A DNA stretch of 12,672 bases from assembly GCA_038213005.1 (NCBI GenBank), contig JBBQTU010000123.1:1-12672 (forward strand), read 5' to 3'. Within the stretch, counting starts at the first letter, position 1; each line of letters begins with the position of its first letter. The notes under the pieces are model-generated. The model ran no database searches. It was given only the letters and a program-made list of their open reading frames with translations, and was not told the origin of the DNA. Shown in pieces: positions 12,383 through 12,672 of the stretch. The DNA is from JBBQTU01 sp038213005 (GTDB taxonomy: Bacteria; Planctomycetota; Phycisphaerae; Tepidisphaerales; Tepidisphaeraceae). The translations under genes and the position numbers were made by a program.

Positions 12383-12397
12383 TTGTGTAGATACCAT
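12383..12397. repeat. 15-bp direct repeat, copy 1
   Basis: TTGTGTAGATACCAT occurs here and again at 12511-12525, exactly 128 nt apart, in similar contexts (preceded by TCGAG and GCGAC). The interval also holds the hairpin CAAATC-CCGC-GATTTG (12426-12441) and the imperfect palindrome GTGCG (12476-12480) with CGCAC (12494-12498). The block looks like a dispersed intergenic repeat or a small mobile element remnant. Confidence 0.6.
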
Positions 12398-12510
12398 TCG
12401 CGTAAGCCAAGTACCTGTTTCTCGTCAAATCCCGCGATTTGGGACCCCGGCAAATTAGATTTTCTGGTCGGGCCTGTGCGGGCGAGGACGCCGCGCACTA
12501 CTTGGGCGAC

Positions 12511-12525
12511 TTGTGTAGATACCAT
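12511..12525. repeat. 15-bp direct repeat, copy 2
   Basis: Second copy of TTGTGTAGATACCAT, identical to 12383-12397. It is immediately followed by the hairpin at 12526-12556, whereas copy 1 is not, so the copies may mark two ends or two units of a repeated element. Confidence 0.6.
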
Positions 12526-12652
12526 CGGCTTATGCCCCGCCGCGGCGGGCAAGCCGTGGGCTACCGTCTGTTGCCCCTGACGGGGCCGGAAAACGACGAC
12601 TTACGGAAATATGAGACGTCCGAACAACTGGGCGTGCCCGTTTTTTCGGGCA
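12526..12652. repeat. Run of three hairpins at the right edge
   Basis: First, CGGCTT (12526-12531) pairs with AAGCCG (12551-12556) and encloses the perfect 14-bp palindrome CCCGCCGCGGCGGG (12536-12549). Second, GCCCC (12573-12577) pairs with GGGGC (12582-12586) around TGAC. Third, TGCCCG (12635-12640) pairs with CGGGCA (12647-12652) around six T. No gene is seen in 12285-12672. The group could be repeat elements, a structured RNA or terminators of a gene outside the window. Confidence 0.45.
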
Positions 12653-12672
12653 GATGCAAGTTGCGCGTCAGC

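Noticed and set aside
12383..12525. CRISPR array from the repeated 15-mers
   Set aside because: There are only two copies, the 113-nt gap is far too long for a spacer, and no cas gene is present.
12139..12552. 137-codon minus-strand frame across the right-end repeats
   Set aside because: It runs through both the large palindrome and the direct repeats; its composition reflects repeat sequence, with no domain and no start signal.

Overview
The window looks like a chromosomal segment from a member of the Planctomycetota, probably the Phycisphaerae. This is an inference from four things: a giant exported protein built of autotransporter-associated beta-strand (PATR) repeats with a PEP-CTERM-type tail, a small CxxCGYxLRGL...RCPECG zinc ribbon of the kind common in that phylum, weak or missing Shine-Dalgarno sequences, and GC-rich intergenic repeats. 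No phage, transposase, CRISPR array, rRNA or tRNA was seen.

Layout. (1) 96-905, minus: a CbiR-type TIM-barrel enzyme for cobamide remodelling. (2) 906-1503: a 598-nt divergent intergenic region that ends in a cluster of CCATGTG/CACATGG elements, including a perfect TGTGA-N6-TCACA palindrome just before the next gene. (3) 1504-7812, plus: a 2102-residue secreted protein with 14 PATR repeats, an L-type lectin-like domain set into the array, a second head module in mid-protein and a C-terminal PEP-CTERM-type anchor. (4) 7991-8689, plus: a small sulfotransferase-family protein. (5) 8764-12035, minus: a compact run of four genes, transcribed in the order zinc-ribbon small protein, scpB (chromosome condensation), a GT-B glycosyltransferase-like protein and a DedA-family membrane protein, with gaps of 32, about 2 and 31 nt. 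(6) 12036-12672: no convincing intact gene, but a dense group of inverted and direct repeats plus a possible C-terminal remnant of an older gene.

How the parts may work together. The lectin-bearing PATR protein is predicted to be exported by Sec and held at the envelope by an exosortase-type system, where it could bind glycans. The CRP/FNR-like operator suggests that a global regulator controls it. The scpB cluster is probably one operon. ScpB acts in condensin (SMC-ScpAB); the other members have envelope-type or unknown roles, so the grouping says little about a shared pathway. The most unusual parts are the adhesin, its leader region with competing inverted repeats, and the repeat cluster at the right end. 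Functions are assigned by motif recognition from the translations alone; no database search was run.
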